From Streptomyces sp. HB132 (GTDB taxonomy: Bacteria > Actinomycetota > Actinomycetes > Streptomycetales > Streptomycetaceae), in the NCBI RefSeq assembly GCF_016909575.1, contig NZ_JAFBGA010000020.1, positions 62,001 through 126,000 on the forward strand: a DNA stretch of 64,000 bases. Direction: 5' to 3'. Made by a program: the position numbers and the translations under genes. This document shows, piece by piece, positions 25,432-36,197 of this stretch (position 1 is its first letter; each line of letters starts with the position of its first letter). The notes under the pieces were generated by a model, which ran no database searches, was not told the DNA's origin, and saw only the letters and a list, made by a program, of their open reading frames with translations.

Positions 25432-26979
25432 GTGTCGGCCAGCACATCCCGTACGCTCCCGCCGGAGATCGCCGAGTCCGAGTCTGTGATGGCGCTCATC
25501 GAGCGGGGAAAGGCTGATGGGCAGATCGCCGGCGATGACGTGCGTCGGGCCTTCGAGGCTGACCAGATTCCGCCAACCCAGTGGAAGAATGTTCTGCGCA
25601 GCCTCAACCAGATCCTCGAGGAAGAGGGTGTGACGCTGATGGTCAGTGCCGCGGAGTCGCCGAAGCGCGCCCGCAAGAGCGTCGCAGCGAAGAGCCCGGT
25701 CAAGCGCACCGCCACCAAGACCGTCGCGGCCAAGACCGCCGTGACACGGACCGTCGCGGCATCTGCCGCCCCGGCGGCCGAGAGCGCGGACGTGGCGGGC
25801 GACGGCGCTGCCGTTGCCGCTCCCGCGAAGAAGGCGGCAGCCAAGAAGACGGTTGCCAAGAAGACCGCGGCGAAGAAGACCGCGGTCAAGAAGACCGCAG
25901 CGAAGAAGTCCGGCAAGCAGGACGACGAACTGCTCGACGGCGACGAGGCGGTCGAAGAAGTAAAGGCCGGCAAGGGCGAGGAAGAGGAGGGCGAGGGCGA
26001 GAACAAGGGCTTCGTCCTCTCCGACGACGACGAGGACGACGCGCCCGCGCAGCAGGTCGCCGTCGCCGGCGCCACGGCCGACCCGGTCAAGGACTACCTG
26101 AAGCAGATCGGCAAGGTCCCCCTCCTCAACGCCGAGCAGGAGGTCGAGCTCGCCAAGCGCATCGAGGCCGGACTCTTCGCCGAGGACAAGCTGGCGAACT
26201 CCGACAAGCTCGCGCCGAAGCTCAAGCGCGAGCTGGAGATCATCGCCGAGGACGGCCGACGCGCCAAGAACCACCTGCTGGAGGCCAACCTCCGTCTCGT
26301 GGTGTCGCTGGCCAAGCGCTACACCGGTCGCGGCATGCTCTTCCTGGACCTCATCCAGGAGGGCAACCTGGGTCTGATCCGTGCGGTCGAGAAGTTCGAC
26401 TACACCAAGGGCTACAAGTTCTCCACGTACGCCACGTGGTGGATCCGCCAGGCGATCACCCGCGCCATGGCCGACCAGGCACGCACCATCCGTATCCCGG
26501 TGCACATGGTCGAGGTCATCAACAAGCTCGCGCGGGTGCAGCGTCAGATGCTCCAGGACCTGGGCCGTGAGCCCACCCCGGAGGAGCTGGCCAAGGAACT
26601 CGACATGACCCCCGAGAAGGTCATCGAGGTCCAGAAGTACGGCCGTGAGCCGATCTCCCTCCACACCCCGCTGGGTGAGGACGGGGACAGCGAGTTCGGG
26701 GACCTGATCGAGGACTCCGAGGCCGTCGTGCCCGCGGACGCCGTGAGCTTCACGCTGCTCCAGGAGCAGCTGCACTCCGTGCTCGACACGCTCTCGGAGC
26801 GCGAGGCGGGCGTGGTGTCGATGCGTTTCGGTCTCACCGACGGTCAGCCGAAGACGCTGGACGAGATCGGCAAGGTCTACGGGGTGACGCGCGAGCGCAT
26901 CCGTCAGATCGAATCCAAGACGATGTCGAAGCTGCGCCACCCGTCGCGTTCGCAGGTGCTGCGCGACTACCTCGACTAG
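25432..26979 (+). CDS. hrdB: HrdB, principal RNA polymerase sigma factor (RpoD class)
   Basis: The essential vegetative sigma factor, 515 residues. The start is GTG 25432 (VSASTSRTLPPEIAESESV), 13 bases after GAGAGG and matching the family's N-terminus. Region 1.1-like sequence (about 1-65) is followed by a Lys/Ala-rich stretch of repeated KKTAAKKTA units (about 120-165) and an acidic stretch. Both resemble histone-H1-like tails and are typical of HrdB. Region 1.2 begins DPVKDYLKQIGKVPLL. Region 2 includes NLRLVVSLAKRY, DLIQEGNLGLIRAVEKFDYTKGYKFSTYATWWIRQAI, and region 3 IRIPVHMVEVINKL. Region 4 ends VTRERIRQIESKTMSKLRHPSRSQVLRDYLD. A strong terminator follows. Confidence 0.99.
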   Translation: MSASTSRTLPPEIAESESVMALIERGKADGQIAGDDVRRAFEADQIPPTQWKNVLRSLNQILEEEGVTLMVSAAESPKRARKSVAAKSPVKRTATKTVAAKTAVTRTVAASAAPAAESADVAGDGAAVAAPAKKAAAKKTVAKKTAAKKTAVKKTAAKKSGKQDDELLDGDEAVEEVKAGKGEEEEGEGENKGFVLSDDDEDDAPAQQVAVAGATADPVKDYLKQIGKVPLLNAEQEVELAKRIEAGLFAEDKLANSDKLAPKLKRELEIIAEDGRRAKNHLLEANLRLVVSLAKRYTGRGMLFLDLIQEGNLGLIRAVEKFDYTKGYKFSTYATWWIRQAITRAMADQARTIRIPVHMVEVINKLARVQRQMLQDLGREPTPEELAKELDMTPEKVIEVQKYGREPISLHTPLGEDGDSEFGDLIEDSEAVVPADAVSFTLLQEQLHSVLDTLSEREAGVVSMRFGLTDGQPKTLDEIGKVYGVTRERIRQIESKTMSKLRHPSRSQVLRDYLD

Positions 26980-26994
26980 ATCTCGGACGCACAC

Positions 26995-27034
26995 GGGCCG
27001 GGCCCGGAACCTCAGTGGGTTCCGGGCCCGGCCC
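26995..27034 (+). terminator. hrdB terminator
   Basis: Perfect 17-bp stem, gggccgggcccggaacc (26995-27011) with its complement (27018-27034) and a six-base loop. Further pairing beyond one mismatch lengthens the base of the stem. Confidence 0.9.
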
Positions 27035-27107
27035 ATGTGCGCATGCGGGCGGCACCGGGGCGGATGACGCTGAGTGGGCAACGTCCACCTCGGTGTAAGG
27101 AGCCTCC

Positions 27108-27938
27108 ATGTCCCGCGTTCTCGTCCGTGTCCTTCCCGCCGCCTGTACCTTGGCCGTCGCTGCGGCGGTGATACCGCTCGGCCCTCCGGTACCGGCCTCG
27201 GCGGACAGCATCATCGTCGGCGGACGCCCGGTGGCCGTCGCGGACAGCCCGTGGACGGTGGCCGTGTCGAGCCGTGACCGGTTCGGCGGAACCCGAGCGG
27301 GTCAGTTCTGCGGCGGTGCGGCGATCGCCCCCACCAAGGTGCTGACGGCCGCCCACTGCATGGGGGACGACGTCCTGGGGGCCGCCGTCCAGGAGGTCCG
27401 GGATCTGCGGATCATCGCCGGGCGGGACGAGCTGAACGGGGCCGGGGGCCAGGAGATCCCGGTGCGTTCGGTGTGGGTGAACCCGGCTTACGACCCGGGC
27501 AGCAACGTCGGCGACCTCGCGGTCCTCACCCTGGACCGGGCCCTGCCGAAGGGCAGCGTGATCCCGATGGCCGCGGCCGGGAGTGCCGCCTACGAGCCTG
27601 GGACCCCGGCGACGGTCTACGGCTGGGGGGACACCACCGGATACGGCGCCTACGCGTCAGGACTGCGCGCCACCACGGTGCGGGTGATGTCCGACAGCGA
27701 CTGCCGACGCGCTTACCCGGGCGGCGCACAAGGCGCGTACGACGCCTCGTCGATGCTCTGCGCCGGTGATGCCGCGGGTGGGCGCGACGCGTGCCAGGGG
27801 GACAGCGGAGGCCCGCTGGTGGCCCGTGGGCGCCTCGTCGGGCTCGTCTCGTGGGGCAGTGGCTGCGGGAGCCCCGGAAGTCCTGGGGTGTACACACGCG
27901 TGTCCGCGGCGATCCGGTGGATGGCTGACCGGACCTGA
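27108..27938 (+). CDS. Secreted trypsin-like serine protease (S1 family)
   Basis: A 276-residue exported protease. AAGGAG lies 5-10 bases ahead of the ATG at 27108. A signal peptide (RVLVRVLPAACTLAVAAAVI, cleavage near PASA at 29-32) is followed almost at once by the mature end IIVGGR (35-40), so there is little propeptide. The catalytic triad is H83 (TAAHC), D136 (GDLAVL) and S233 (GDSGGP). D227 in the S1 pocket (RDACQGDSGG) predicts cleavage after Lys or Arg. Cysteines 68/84, 199/218 and the 229-255 region fit the usual disulfides. It stands between hrdB and a convergent zinc-ribbon gene. Confidence 0.95.
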   Translation: MSRVLVRVLPAACTLAVAAAVIPLGPPVPASADSIIVGGRPVAVADSPWTVAVSSRDRFGGTRAGQFCGGAAIAPTKVLTAAHCMGDDVLGAAVQEVRDLRIIAGRDELNGAGGQEIPVRSVWVNPAYDPGSNVGDLAVLTLDRALPKGSVIPMAAAGSAAYEPGTPATVYGWGDTTGYGAYASGLRATTVRVMSDSDCRRAYPGGAQGAYDASSMLCAGDAAGGRDACQGDSGGPLVARGRLVGLVSWGSGCGSPGSPGVYTRVSAAIRWMADRT

Positions 27939-27973
27939 CCGCGGAGGTCACACAGGCGTCCGAGAACGTGAGA

Positions 27974-28004
27974 ACGGGCGGCTTCCCCTGAGGGAGCCGC
28001 CCGT
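27974..28004. terminator. Terminator between trypsin gene and DUF7455 gene
   Basis: acgggcggct (27974-27983) pairs perfectly with agccgcccgt (27995-28004). Three further inner pairs include one G-U. Confidence 0.75.
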
Positions 28005-28050
28005 CGGCCGGTCCTGGACCGTGCCCATAGCTCGTCGTGGATGCGAGGTG

Positions 28051-28284
28051 TCAGTGTTGTTCCTCGTCGGCGGCACTGGCCTGCACGGCCGTGAGCCGAT
28101 CTGTCTCATCCTGTATTTCCGCGGCGATCTTCTTGAGTTCCGGCTCGAACTTGCGCCCGTGGTGGGCGCAGAACAGCAGTTCACCGCCACTGATCAGGAC
28201 GACGCGCAGATATGCCTGGGCGCCGCAACGGTCACAGCGGTCTGCTGCGGTCAGCGGGCTCGCGGGGGTCAGAACAGTAGTCAC
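28051..28284 (-). CDS. Small zinc-ribbon-like protein (DUF7455)
   Basis: A 77-residue actinobacterial protein. Two Cys/His pairs (C-D-R-C near residue 17-20, then C-A-H-H near 39-42) form a probable zinc ribbon, followed by a charged helix KFEPELKKIAAEIQDET. Its position beside hrdB/parE is, from memory, conserved across actinobacteria. Its function is unknown. Confidence 0.82.
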   Translation of the reverse strand: MTTVLTPASPLTAADRCDRCGAQAYLRVVLISGGELLFCAHHGRKFEPELKKIAAEIQDETDRLTAVQASAADEEQH

Positions 28285-28427
28285 GTCGCCTCTTCTCTAG
28301 CTCGACGAGCTGTCGTACCAGGGTCAACATCCAACCAGGCCGAAAACGTTCCCGCTCGTGGCATTTCTTCGAAACTTCTTCTCGGGATGGCTGTCTGTTG
28401 CTGGTTCGCGGCGAATGTGCCGTATTG

Positions 28428-28439
28428 CGTAGCGCTACG
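28428..28439. promoter_or_regulatory. 12-base perfect palindrome upstream of parE
   Basis: CGTAGCGCTACG in the 433-base space between the divergent DUF7455 and parE genes. It is a candidate operator for an unidentified regulator. Nothing else in 28285-28600 is recognisable as a gene or RNA. Confidence 0.4.
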
Positions 28440-28632
28440 GTTTCGCGTTGCTTGTGTGGGCCGGTCCGCCGGCTGGCTTGCCGGTTGTTCATGAGGACGT
28501 GCCCGGAGCCTAAATGGTTCATGCCTCGAAGGGAACGTGATGTGCATGTCACTCCAACGAGTGATCGAACGCGTATGCGAGGCTGGACTAGCATAAGGAT
28601 TCCCCCTGGGTGGCGTTACAACCGCTCTACCA

Positions 28633-28665
28633 GGCCTCGGTAGGCTCTCAGCGGCCACCGAGGCC
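28633..28665 (+). promoter_or_regulatory. Leader hairpin before parE
   Basis: ggcctcggt (28633-28641) pairs with accgaggcc (28657-28665), with a 15-base loop, about 50 bases ahead of the parE start. It could be an attenuator or an mRNA-stabilising structure. There is no run of T after it. Confidence 0.4.
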
Positions 28666-28717
28666 GAGCCCGTCACCCACTGGGCCCCAAATGAAAATTC
28701 AGCGAGGAGCGAACCGC

Positions 28718-30844
<2,127 letters not shown>

Positions 30845-30854
30845 CGGCTTCCAC

Positions 30855-30885
30855 CCGTGGGTGGAGGTATCTTCTCCACCCACGG
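30855..30885 (+). terminator. parE terminator
   Basis: ccgtgggtggag (30855-30866) and ctccacccacgg (30874-30885), a perfect 12-bp stem with a seven-base loop, 11 bases after the stop codon. Confidence 0.85.
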
Positions 30886-30964
30886 CCAGGCCCTGAGCCG
30901 ATCCCGTCGTCGCCGCGCCTCCGTGGCGTCGAAGACGTCGAATCCTCACGCCGTCGGAGGCTGT

Positions 30965-31300
30965 CGTGTCGGAGCCTTCAACGGTCCTGTGTTCGTCGCG
31001 GCCGTCGCGCTTCTAGCCGTGCGTCGGTTCCCGGCCCAGCGGGTCGGTGACGAGCAGCGGTGGTGGATGCTGCCCGTGATCCTCTGCATCGTCGCCCTCC
31101 GGCGTGACGGAGCCGTCGATCCGCAGCACGTAACACCGTCCGCTGCGTTGCCCGCGCGGGCCTCGTGAGGGGGCCGGTCACCGGTGCGGGGTGGGCTTGA
31201 CCGTCCCGTCGTGGCAGGGCCGGACGAGTCCTTCCGCAACCGGGGCCACGACAGGGGCGCGCGGCAGAACAGGGGCCGCGCGCCATGCGTACGGCCAGGG
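30965..31300 (+). pseudogene. Degraded DUF1453-like membrane protein gene
   Basis: One frame up to 31168 reads VFVAAVALLAVRRF, then RWWMLPVILCIVALR and DPQH. This looks like the first two membrane spans of the small DUF1453 family. Resemblance then stops. Downstream, pieces such as DESFRNRGHD appear in another frame, as if shifted by indels. There is no ribosome binding site and no intact downstream half. I infer a decayed gene, mainly from pattern memory of the family. The rest of 30886-31430 shows nothing else. Confidence 0.4.
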
Positions 31301-31430
31301 GCTCGCACACCCGCCCGGCGCTCCCGTCACCTGAAATGGTGAAGCACGGCGAATGAAGTGCCCGAGATCTTCCCGATCTGCCCATTCTTGGCTACGCGGC
31401 CGAAAAGGCTCGTGGACAAGGGAGTTCTTG

Positions 31431-31904
31431 GTGGAGAAGGAAGCAGGGCCGGTCGTCTCGGCAACACGGCTCGACGACCCGTGGTACGAGCCGTCGGCCA
31501 CCGGGTGGGGCGAGCCGGACGGAGCGTCGGCCGTCGCGGCCGAAATGCCGTCCCGGCAGGCGGAGCAGCGCTGCCACAGCGCGGCCGAGGTCTATCTGGA
31601 GGTGCAGAACAGCCCGGCGTTTCGCGAAGTGCGCCGCCGTTACAGGCGGTTCGTGGTTCCCGCGGCGGCCGCATTCCTGCTCTGGTATCTCGCCTACGTC
31701 GTCGTGGCCACCACCGCACACGACCTGATGGCGCGTCCTGTCGTCGGCGCGCTCAACGTGGCCATGGTGGCGGGGCTCGGCCAGTTCCTCACCACGTTCC
31801 TGCTCACCTGGGCGTACGCCCGTCACGCGCGTCTCCACCGGGACCGCGCCGCTCTGGAACTGCGCTGGGAGACCCAGGAGATGACAAGAGGTGCCGGCCG
31901 GTGA
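31431..31904 (+). CDS. DUF485 membrane protein
   Basis: A 157-residue protein whose second half is the DUF485 domain: two hydrophobic spans (VVPAAAAFLLWYLAYVVVATTA and VVGALNVAMVAGLGQFLTTFLLTWAYA) joined by the conserved HDLMARPV loop. GTG 31431 with AAGGGAG ahead sets the start. About 70 hydrophilic residues precede the spans, longer than the usual DUF485. Its last bases overlap the symporter start (GTGA), so translation is coupled. DUF485 proteins accompany acetate/solute:cation symporters (YjcH with ActP in E. coli) and are thought to assist them. Confidence 0.9.
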   Translation: MEKEAGPVVSATRLDDPWYEPSATGWGEPDGASAVAAEMPSRQAEQRCHSAAEVYLEVQNSPAFREVRRRYRRFVVPAAAAFLLWYLAYVVVATTAHDLMARPVVGALNVAMVAGLGQFLTTFLLTWAYARHARLHRDRAALELRWETQEMTRGAGR

Positions 31905-33493
31905 GGGAGGACCACCAGACCCTGGCTCTGCTGCTGTTCAGCGTGTTCGTCGCGGTGACGCTCGGCATCACCACCTGGGTCAGCCGGAACAGGCAGGGCT
32001 CCGCCGAGGAGTTCTACGCGGGCGGACGGTTGTTCTCCCCGATGGAGAACGGATTCGCCATCGCCGGTGACTACATGTCCGCCGCTTCCTTCCTCGGTAT
32101 CTCGGGGCTGATCGCCCTCTTCGGCTACGACGGCATGCTCTACTCCGTGGGATTCCTCGTGGCCTGGCTCGTCGTCCTGCTCCTCGTCGCCGAACTGGTG
32201 CGCAACTGCGGGAGGTTCACCCTCGCCGACGTGGTGGCCGCCCGGATGGCGGAACGCCCGGTGCGTACGGCGGTGGGCGCCTCGTCAGTCACGGTCTCCG
32301 TTCTCTACCTGGTGGCCCAGATGGTGGGGGCGGGGAGCCTGGTCGCGTTGCTGCTCGGTGGCACGAGCGACACCGCGCGGTCGTGGACCGTGGTCGGAGT
32401 GGGAGCGCTCATGGTGGTCTACGTGTCGTTCGGCGGCATGCGCGCCACGACGTGGATCCAGATCGTCAAGGCGGTGCTGCTGATGGCCGGCGCCGTCGCG
32501 CTCACCGCGCTCGTCCTCGCCCGCTTCCACGGGGACGTCAACTCCCTGCTCGATACGGCTGCCGAGCGCAGCGGCCACGGCCGGGACTTCCTCGCGCCCG
32601 GGCTGAGGTACGGCGGGAGCTGGACGGCGCGTCTCGACTTCATCAGCCTCGGCCTCGCGCTCGTCCTCGGCACGGCCGGCCTGCCGCACATCCTGTCGCG
32701 CTTCTACACCGTGCCCACCGCCCGCGCGGCGCGGCGCTCCGTCGTGTGGTCCGTCGGCCTGATCGGCAGCTTCTACCTGATGACCATCGTGCTGGGGTTC
32801 GGAGCCGCCGCGCTCGTCGGCCCGTCGGACGTCCGGGCGTCCAATGCGTCCGGGAACACCGCTGTCCCGCTCCTGGCGCTCGTCCTCGGGGGTGGTGAGG
32901 GTTCGACGGGCGGGACGGTGCTCTTCGCGGTCGTGGCCGCCGTCGCCTTCGCCACGATCCTCGCCGTCGTCGCCGGGATCACCCTCGCCTCCTCCGCCTC
33001 CGTCGCCCACGACCTCTACGCCTCCTTCCGGCGGCCGGGTTCCAAGCCGCGGAGCGAGGTCGGCGTGGCGCGGGTGGCGGCGGCGGGCGTCGGAGTGGTG
33101 GCCATCGCCCTCGGACTCCTCGCCCAGGATCTGAACGTCGCCTTCCTGGTGGGTCTGGCCTTCGCTGTCGCGGCCTCCGCCAACCTGCCCGCGCTGCTCT
33201 ACTCCCTGTTCTGGCGGAACTTCACCACGAGGGGAGCGGTCTGGGCGGTGTACGGCGGCCTGATCCCGGCAGTCGTGCTCGTCCTGCTCTCCCCGATCGT
33301 CTCGGGAAGCCCCACCTCGCTCTTCCCTGGTGTTGACCTCGCACTCTTCCCCCTGGAGAACCCGGGGCTGGTGTCGATCCCGGCGGGCTTCCTGGCGGGA
33401 TGGATCGGCACCGTCACCTCGCCCGAGCCTCCCGACCCGGCGAAACACGCGGAGACCGAGGTCAGGTCGCTCACCGGGGCGGGGGCGGCGTAG
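31901..33493 (+). CDS. Sodium:solute symporter, acetate permease type (ActP/MctC-like)
   Basis: A 530-residue cation-coupled monocarboxylate transporter of the SSS family. It has about 13 membrane segments. EEFYAGGRLFSPMENGFAIAGDYMSAASFLGISGLIALFGYDG is the diagnostic TM1-TM2 region of the ActP branch. Also typical are YVSFGGMRATTWIQIVKAVLLM and LGTAGLPHILSRFYTVPTARAARRSVVW. GTG 31901 overlaps the DUF485 stop by four bases. The likely substrates are acetate, pyruvate or propionate. A CitA/CitB-like two-component operon converges on it from 18 bases away and is a candidate regulator. Confidence 0.93.
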   Translation: MREDHQTLALLLFSVFVAVTLGITTWVSRNRQGSAEEFYAGGRLFSPMENGFAIAGDYMSAASFLGISGLIALFGYDGMLYSVGFLVAWLVVLLLVAELVRNCGRFTLADVVAARMAERPVRTAVGASSVTVSVLYLVAQMVGAGSLVALLLGGTSDTARSWTVVGVGALMVVYVSFGGMRATTWIQIVKAVLLMAGAVALTALVLARFHGDVNSLLDTAAERSGHGRDFLAPGLRYGGSWTARLDFISLGLALVLGTAGLPHILSRFYTVPTARAARRSVVWSVGLIGSFYLMTIVLGFGAAALVGPSDVRASNASGNTAVPLLALVLGGGEGSTGGTVLFAVVAAVAFATILAVVAGITLASSASVAHDLYASFRRPGSKPRSEVGVARVAAAGVGVVAIALGLLAQDLNVAFLVGLAFAVAASANLPALLYSLFWRNFTTRGAVWAVYGGLIPAVVLVLLSPIVSGSPTSLFPGVDLALFPLENPGLVSIPAGFLAGWIGTVTSPEPPDPAKHAETEVRSLTGAGAA

Positions 33494-33511
33494 CCCGGGC
33501 CGGGAGAGCGG

Positions 33512-34189
33512 TCAGGAGCCGGTGGCCCAGGTGTACCGGTGTTCGGGCCGGCCCGTCTCGCCGTACCTGAGCGACAGTCGCACCCGGCCCGTGCGCTCCA
33601 GGAGCTTCAGATAGCGCTGGGCCGTCTGCCGGCTCATTCCGGCGCTCTCCGCGACCTCCTGCGCGGAGAGCGGTCCGTCGGCCGCGCGCAAGGCCTGCCG
33701 GACCAGTTCCGCGGTCGTCGTCGAATGCCCCTTGGGGAGATCGGACCCGTCCGTGGCCCACAAGGCCCCGAACAACCGGTCCACCTCCGTCTGCTCGGCC
33801 TCGCCGCCTCCCTCGAAGGTGCGGCGCAGTGCGGCGTACGCCTCCAGCTTGGTGCGAAGCCCGGCATACGCGAACGGCTTGACCAGGTACTGGAGAGCGC
33901 CGTGGCGCATCGCCGCCTGAACGGTCGCGACGTCGCGCGCGGCCGTCACCATGATCACGTCGGTGTGGTGGCCGAGCCCGCGCAGCTCCCGGACCACGGC
34001 CAGGCCGTTGCGGTCCGGCAGGTAGTGATCGAGCAGGATCAGGTCGATGGGCGTATCGCCGATCCTGGCGAGTGCCTCGGTCGCCGAGTGGGCCGTGGCG
34101 GCCACCCTGAATCCGGGCACCTTGGAGACGTAGGCCGCGTTGATACGGGCGACCCGTACGTCGTCGTCCACGACCAGCACCTCGATCAC
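33512..34189 (-). CDS. Response regulator, CitB/DcuR type
   Basis: A 225-residue response regulator. The receiver domain (1-120) has acidic residues D8-D10, phosphoacceptor D54 (LILLDHYLPD), the conserved T (VTAARD) and K in VKPF. The C-terminal DNA-binding domain has the helix-turn-helix LSAQEVAESAGMSRQTAQRYLKLLERTGRVRL, the winged type of the CitB/DcuR subfamily. GTG 34189 overlaps the kinase stop codon (GTGA). GGAG/CCTCC-like sequence just upstream may serve as ribosome binding site. Targets are probably carboxylate uptake or metabolism genes such as the adjacent symporter or the citrate synthase pair. This is context inference. Confidence 0.93.
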   Translation of the reverse strand: MIEVLVVDDDVRVARINAAYVSKVPGFRVAATAHSATEALARIGDTPIDLILLDHYLPDRNGLAVVRELRGLGHHTDVIMVTAARDVATVQAAMRHGALQYLVKPFAYAGLRTKLEAYAALRRTFEGGGEAEQTEVDRLFGALWATDGSDLPKGHSTTTAELVRQALRAADGPLSAQEVAESAGMSRQTAQRYLKLLERTGRVRLSLRYGETGRPEHRYTWATGS

Positions 34190-35970
34190 GGGAGGTCTCC
34201 TGAGGTCGCGGGTCGTCCGGGGCCAGGGGGGCCACCGGGAGCGTTGCCGCCCGCCCGGTCGGCCCGGCTGCGGGCGGAGAGATCTCCGGGGCCGCCTTGA
34301 CCGGGGAGGTCCGGCACTTCCCGTTCGCCGGGGGAGGGGGCGCTCAGTCGATCCGGCTCGCCCAGAGCCTCCGGCAGGACCACGGTGAACACCGCCCCGT
34401 CCCCGGGGAAGCCGGTTACGGACACGCTGCCGCCCTGTCGCTCGGCGAGCCGCCGTACCAGGGGCAGTCCGAGGCCGCGCTTGCCGTGGGCCGGCAGTTC
34501 CTTGGTCGACCAGCCCTCCATGAAGATGGATTCGTGGTCGCCGGCCGGTACTCCGGGTCCGCTGTCGCGCACCCGGAGTACCACCGTGCGGTCCTCGGCC
34601 CGCAGCTCGACCTCGATCCTCGCCCCGTCCGATCCCGCGGCCGCGTCCAGCGCGTTGTCGACCAGGTTGCCGAGGACCGTGACGAGTCCACGCGGGTCCA
34701 CCAGCCGGTCCGGCAGCAGTGTCCCCGGGGCGATGCGCAGGGCGACTCCGCGCTCCGCGGCCACGGTCGCCTTGCCGACCAGGAGGGAGGCCAGCAGAGG
34801 ATCGTGGACCTTCTCGGTGACCTGCTCAGCCGTCGCCCGGTGGACGCCGACGACCTCCGTGACGAACTCCACCGCCTCTTCGTGCATCTCGAGTTCCAGC
34901 AGTCCCAGCAGGGTGTGGAGCCGGTTGGCGTGCTCGTGGTCCTGTGCGCGGAGCGCGTCGATCAGACCGTGGGTGGAGTCGAGCTCGCGCCCCAGGTACT
35001 CCAGCTCCGTACGGTCGCGCAGCGTGGCCACGGCCCCGCCGTCGTCGGTCGGCACCCGGTTGGCGAGCAGCACGCGGTTCCCCCGGACCGTCACCAGGTC
35101 GTCGCCGACCACCCGCCCGGTCAGTACGTCGGTGGTCCGGCCGTCGCCCAGGGCCTCGTCGAGTCGCCTGCCGGCTGCGTCCGGGCCGAGGCCGAGCAGT
35201 CGCTGGGCCTCGTCGTTCAGGAGCCTGATGCGTCCGGTGCGGTCGAGTGCGACGACCCCCTCGCGGATGCTGTGCAGCATGGCCTCGCGCTCGGTCAGCA
35301 GCGCGGAGATGTCGGAGAAGGCCAGGTCGTGGGTCTGCCGCTGGAGCCGGCGGGAGATCAGATAGGCGGCCAGGGCGCCCACGGCCAGCGCACCGCCCGC
35401 ATAAGCGAGGAGACCGGGGATCGCGGCGAGCAGCCGGGCCCGGACGCTGTCGTACGCGATACCGACCGAGACGGCGCCGACGACCCGTTCCGACCCGTCG
35501 AGGAGCGGGACCTTGCCGCGGGCCGAACGTCCGAGTGTGCCGCTGTCGATCTCCATCACGGACCGGCCGGCGAGCGCCGTGCTGGGATCGGTGGAGACGA
35601 CCTCACCGATGCGGGAGGTGTCGGTGTGCGACCAGCGCACCCCTTGCTTGTCCATGATCACGACGTACTCGGCGCCGGTCGACCGCCTGATCCGCTCGGC
35701 CGCGGCCTGCACGGCGCCGTCCGGGCGCGGCGCGGTGGTGAGCAGTGAGGTGGCGATCTGGGGCTGTGCCGCCGTGCTCTGCGCGATCGCCAGTGCGCGG
35801 CGCATCGCCTGGTCGTCGAGCTGCGCGCTGAGCGGCGCCAGGAAGAGGCCCGTGACGAGGACCGTGACGCCGGTGATGATGGCCAGCTGCATCAGCAGGA
35901 CCTGCGAGAAGACCCGCTTCGGCCAGCCGAATCGGCGAGGTCCCCGCAGGGTGGTCGATGGGGCGCTCAT
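34186..35970 (-). CDS. Sensor histidine kinase, CitA/DcuS type
   Basis: A 594-residue membrane sensor from ATG 35970. An upstream in-frame TTG at 35991 is the alternative start; neither has a clear ribosome binding site. TM1 (about 22-45) and TM2 (about 181-205) flank a ~135-residue extracellular PASp/Cache domain (YVVIMDKQGVRWSHTDTSRIGE, GTLGRSARGKVPLLD) of the type that binds citrate or C4-dicarboxylates. A cytoplasmic PAS (REGVVALDRTGRIRLLND) precedes the SPOB-type dimerisation helix with H345 (ALRAQDHEHANRLHTLLGLLE). The ATPase has DNALDAA and DSGPGVP. The last ~55 residues are Pro/Gly/Arg-rich. It forms an operon with the response regulator. Confidence 0.92.
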   Translation of the reverse strand: MSAPSTTLRGPRRFGWPKRVFSQVLLMQLAIITGVTVLVTGLFLAPLSAQLDDQAMRRALAIAQSTAAQPQIATSLLTTAPRPDGAVQAAAERIRRSTGAEYVVIMDKQGVRWSHTDTSRIGEVVSTDPSTALAGRSVMEIDSGTLGRSARGKVPLLDGSERVVGAVSVGIAYDSVRARLLAAIPGLLAYAGGALAVGALAAYLISRRLQRQTHDLAFSDISALLTEREAMLHSIREGVVALDRTGRIRLLNDEAQRLLGLGPDAAGRRLDEALGDGRTTDVLTGRVVGDDLVTVRGNRVLLANRVPTDDGGAVATLRDRTELEYLGRELDSTHGLIDALRAQDHEHANRLHTLLGLLELEMHEEAVEFVTEVVGVHRATAEQVTEKVHDPLLASLLVGKATVAAERGVALRIAPGTLLPDRLVDPRGLVTVLGNLVDNALDAAAGSDGARIEVELRAEDRTVVLRVRDSGPGVPAGDHESIFMEGWSTKELPAHGKRGLGLPLVRRLAERQGGSVSVTGFPGDGAVFTVVLPEALGEPDRLSAPSPGEREVPDLPGQGGPGDLSARSRADRAGGNAPGGPPGPGRPATSGDLP

Positions 35971-36159
35971 CGTACGAACGGTAAGGGGCAAACCGCGCTC
36001 ACCGAAATCTCCGGCTGCCGGAGCCAGGTCGACCGCATGCCGACCGCTGTCGGCCGCATGCTGATCCCAGCCGACCTGGCCGGCCCAAGCGGCCCGGCCG
36101 GGCAGGGCTCTTGCCTCCTCGAGCTCCGTCTGTGAGCGTTCTACGAGACCCCGCTCCAG

Positions 36160-36194
36160 CGCAATATTCTTGCGATTTTTGCGCTAATCTTGCG
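36160..36194 (+). promoter_or_regulatory. Candidate LacI-family operator cluster
   Basis: An inverted pair CGCAA (36160-36164) / TTGCG (36170-36174) is followed by two more direct TTGCG copies (36179-36183, 36190-36194). The last ends four bases before the ATG of the LacI-type gene. Such a cluster over the start region suggests autorepression. Confidence 0.55.
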
Positions 36195-36197
36195 CGC

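Noticed and set aside
25820..25920. Repeat array in hrdB (AAGAAGACCGCG-like units)
   Set aside because: These encode the Lys/Ala-rich KKTA segment normal for HrdB, not a separate repeat element.
24418..27081. 887-codon open frame on the minus strand opposite whiH and hrdB
   Set aside because: It mirrors whiH and hrdB codon positions, an effect of G/C third positions. The protein is Leu/Gly/Arg/His-rich and low complexity, with no domain or ribosome binding site.
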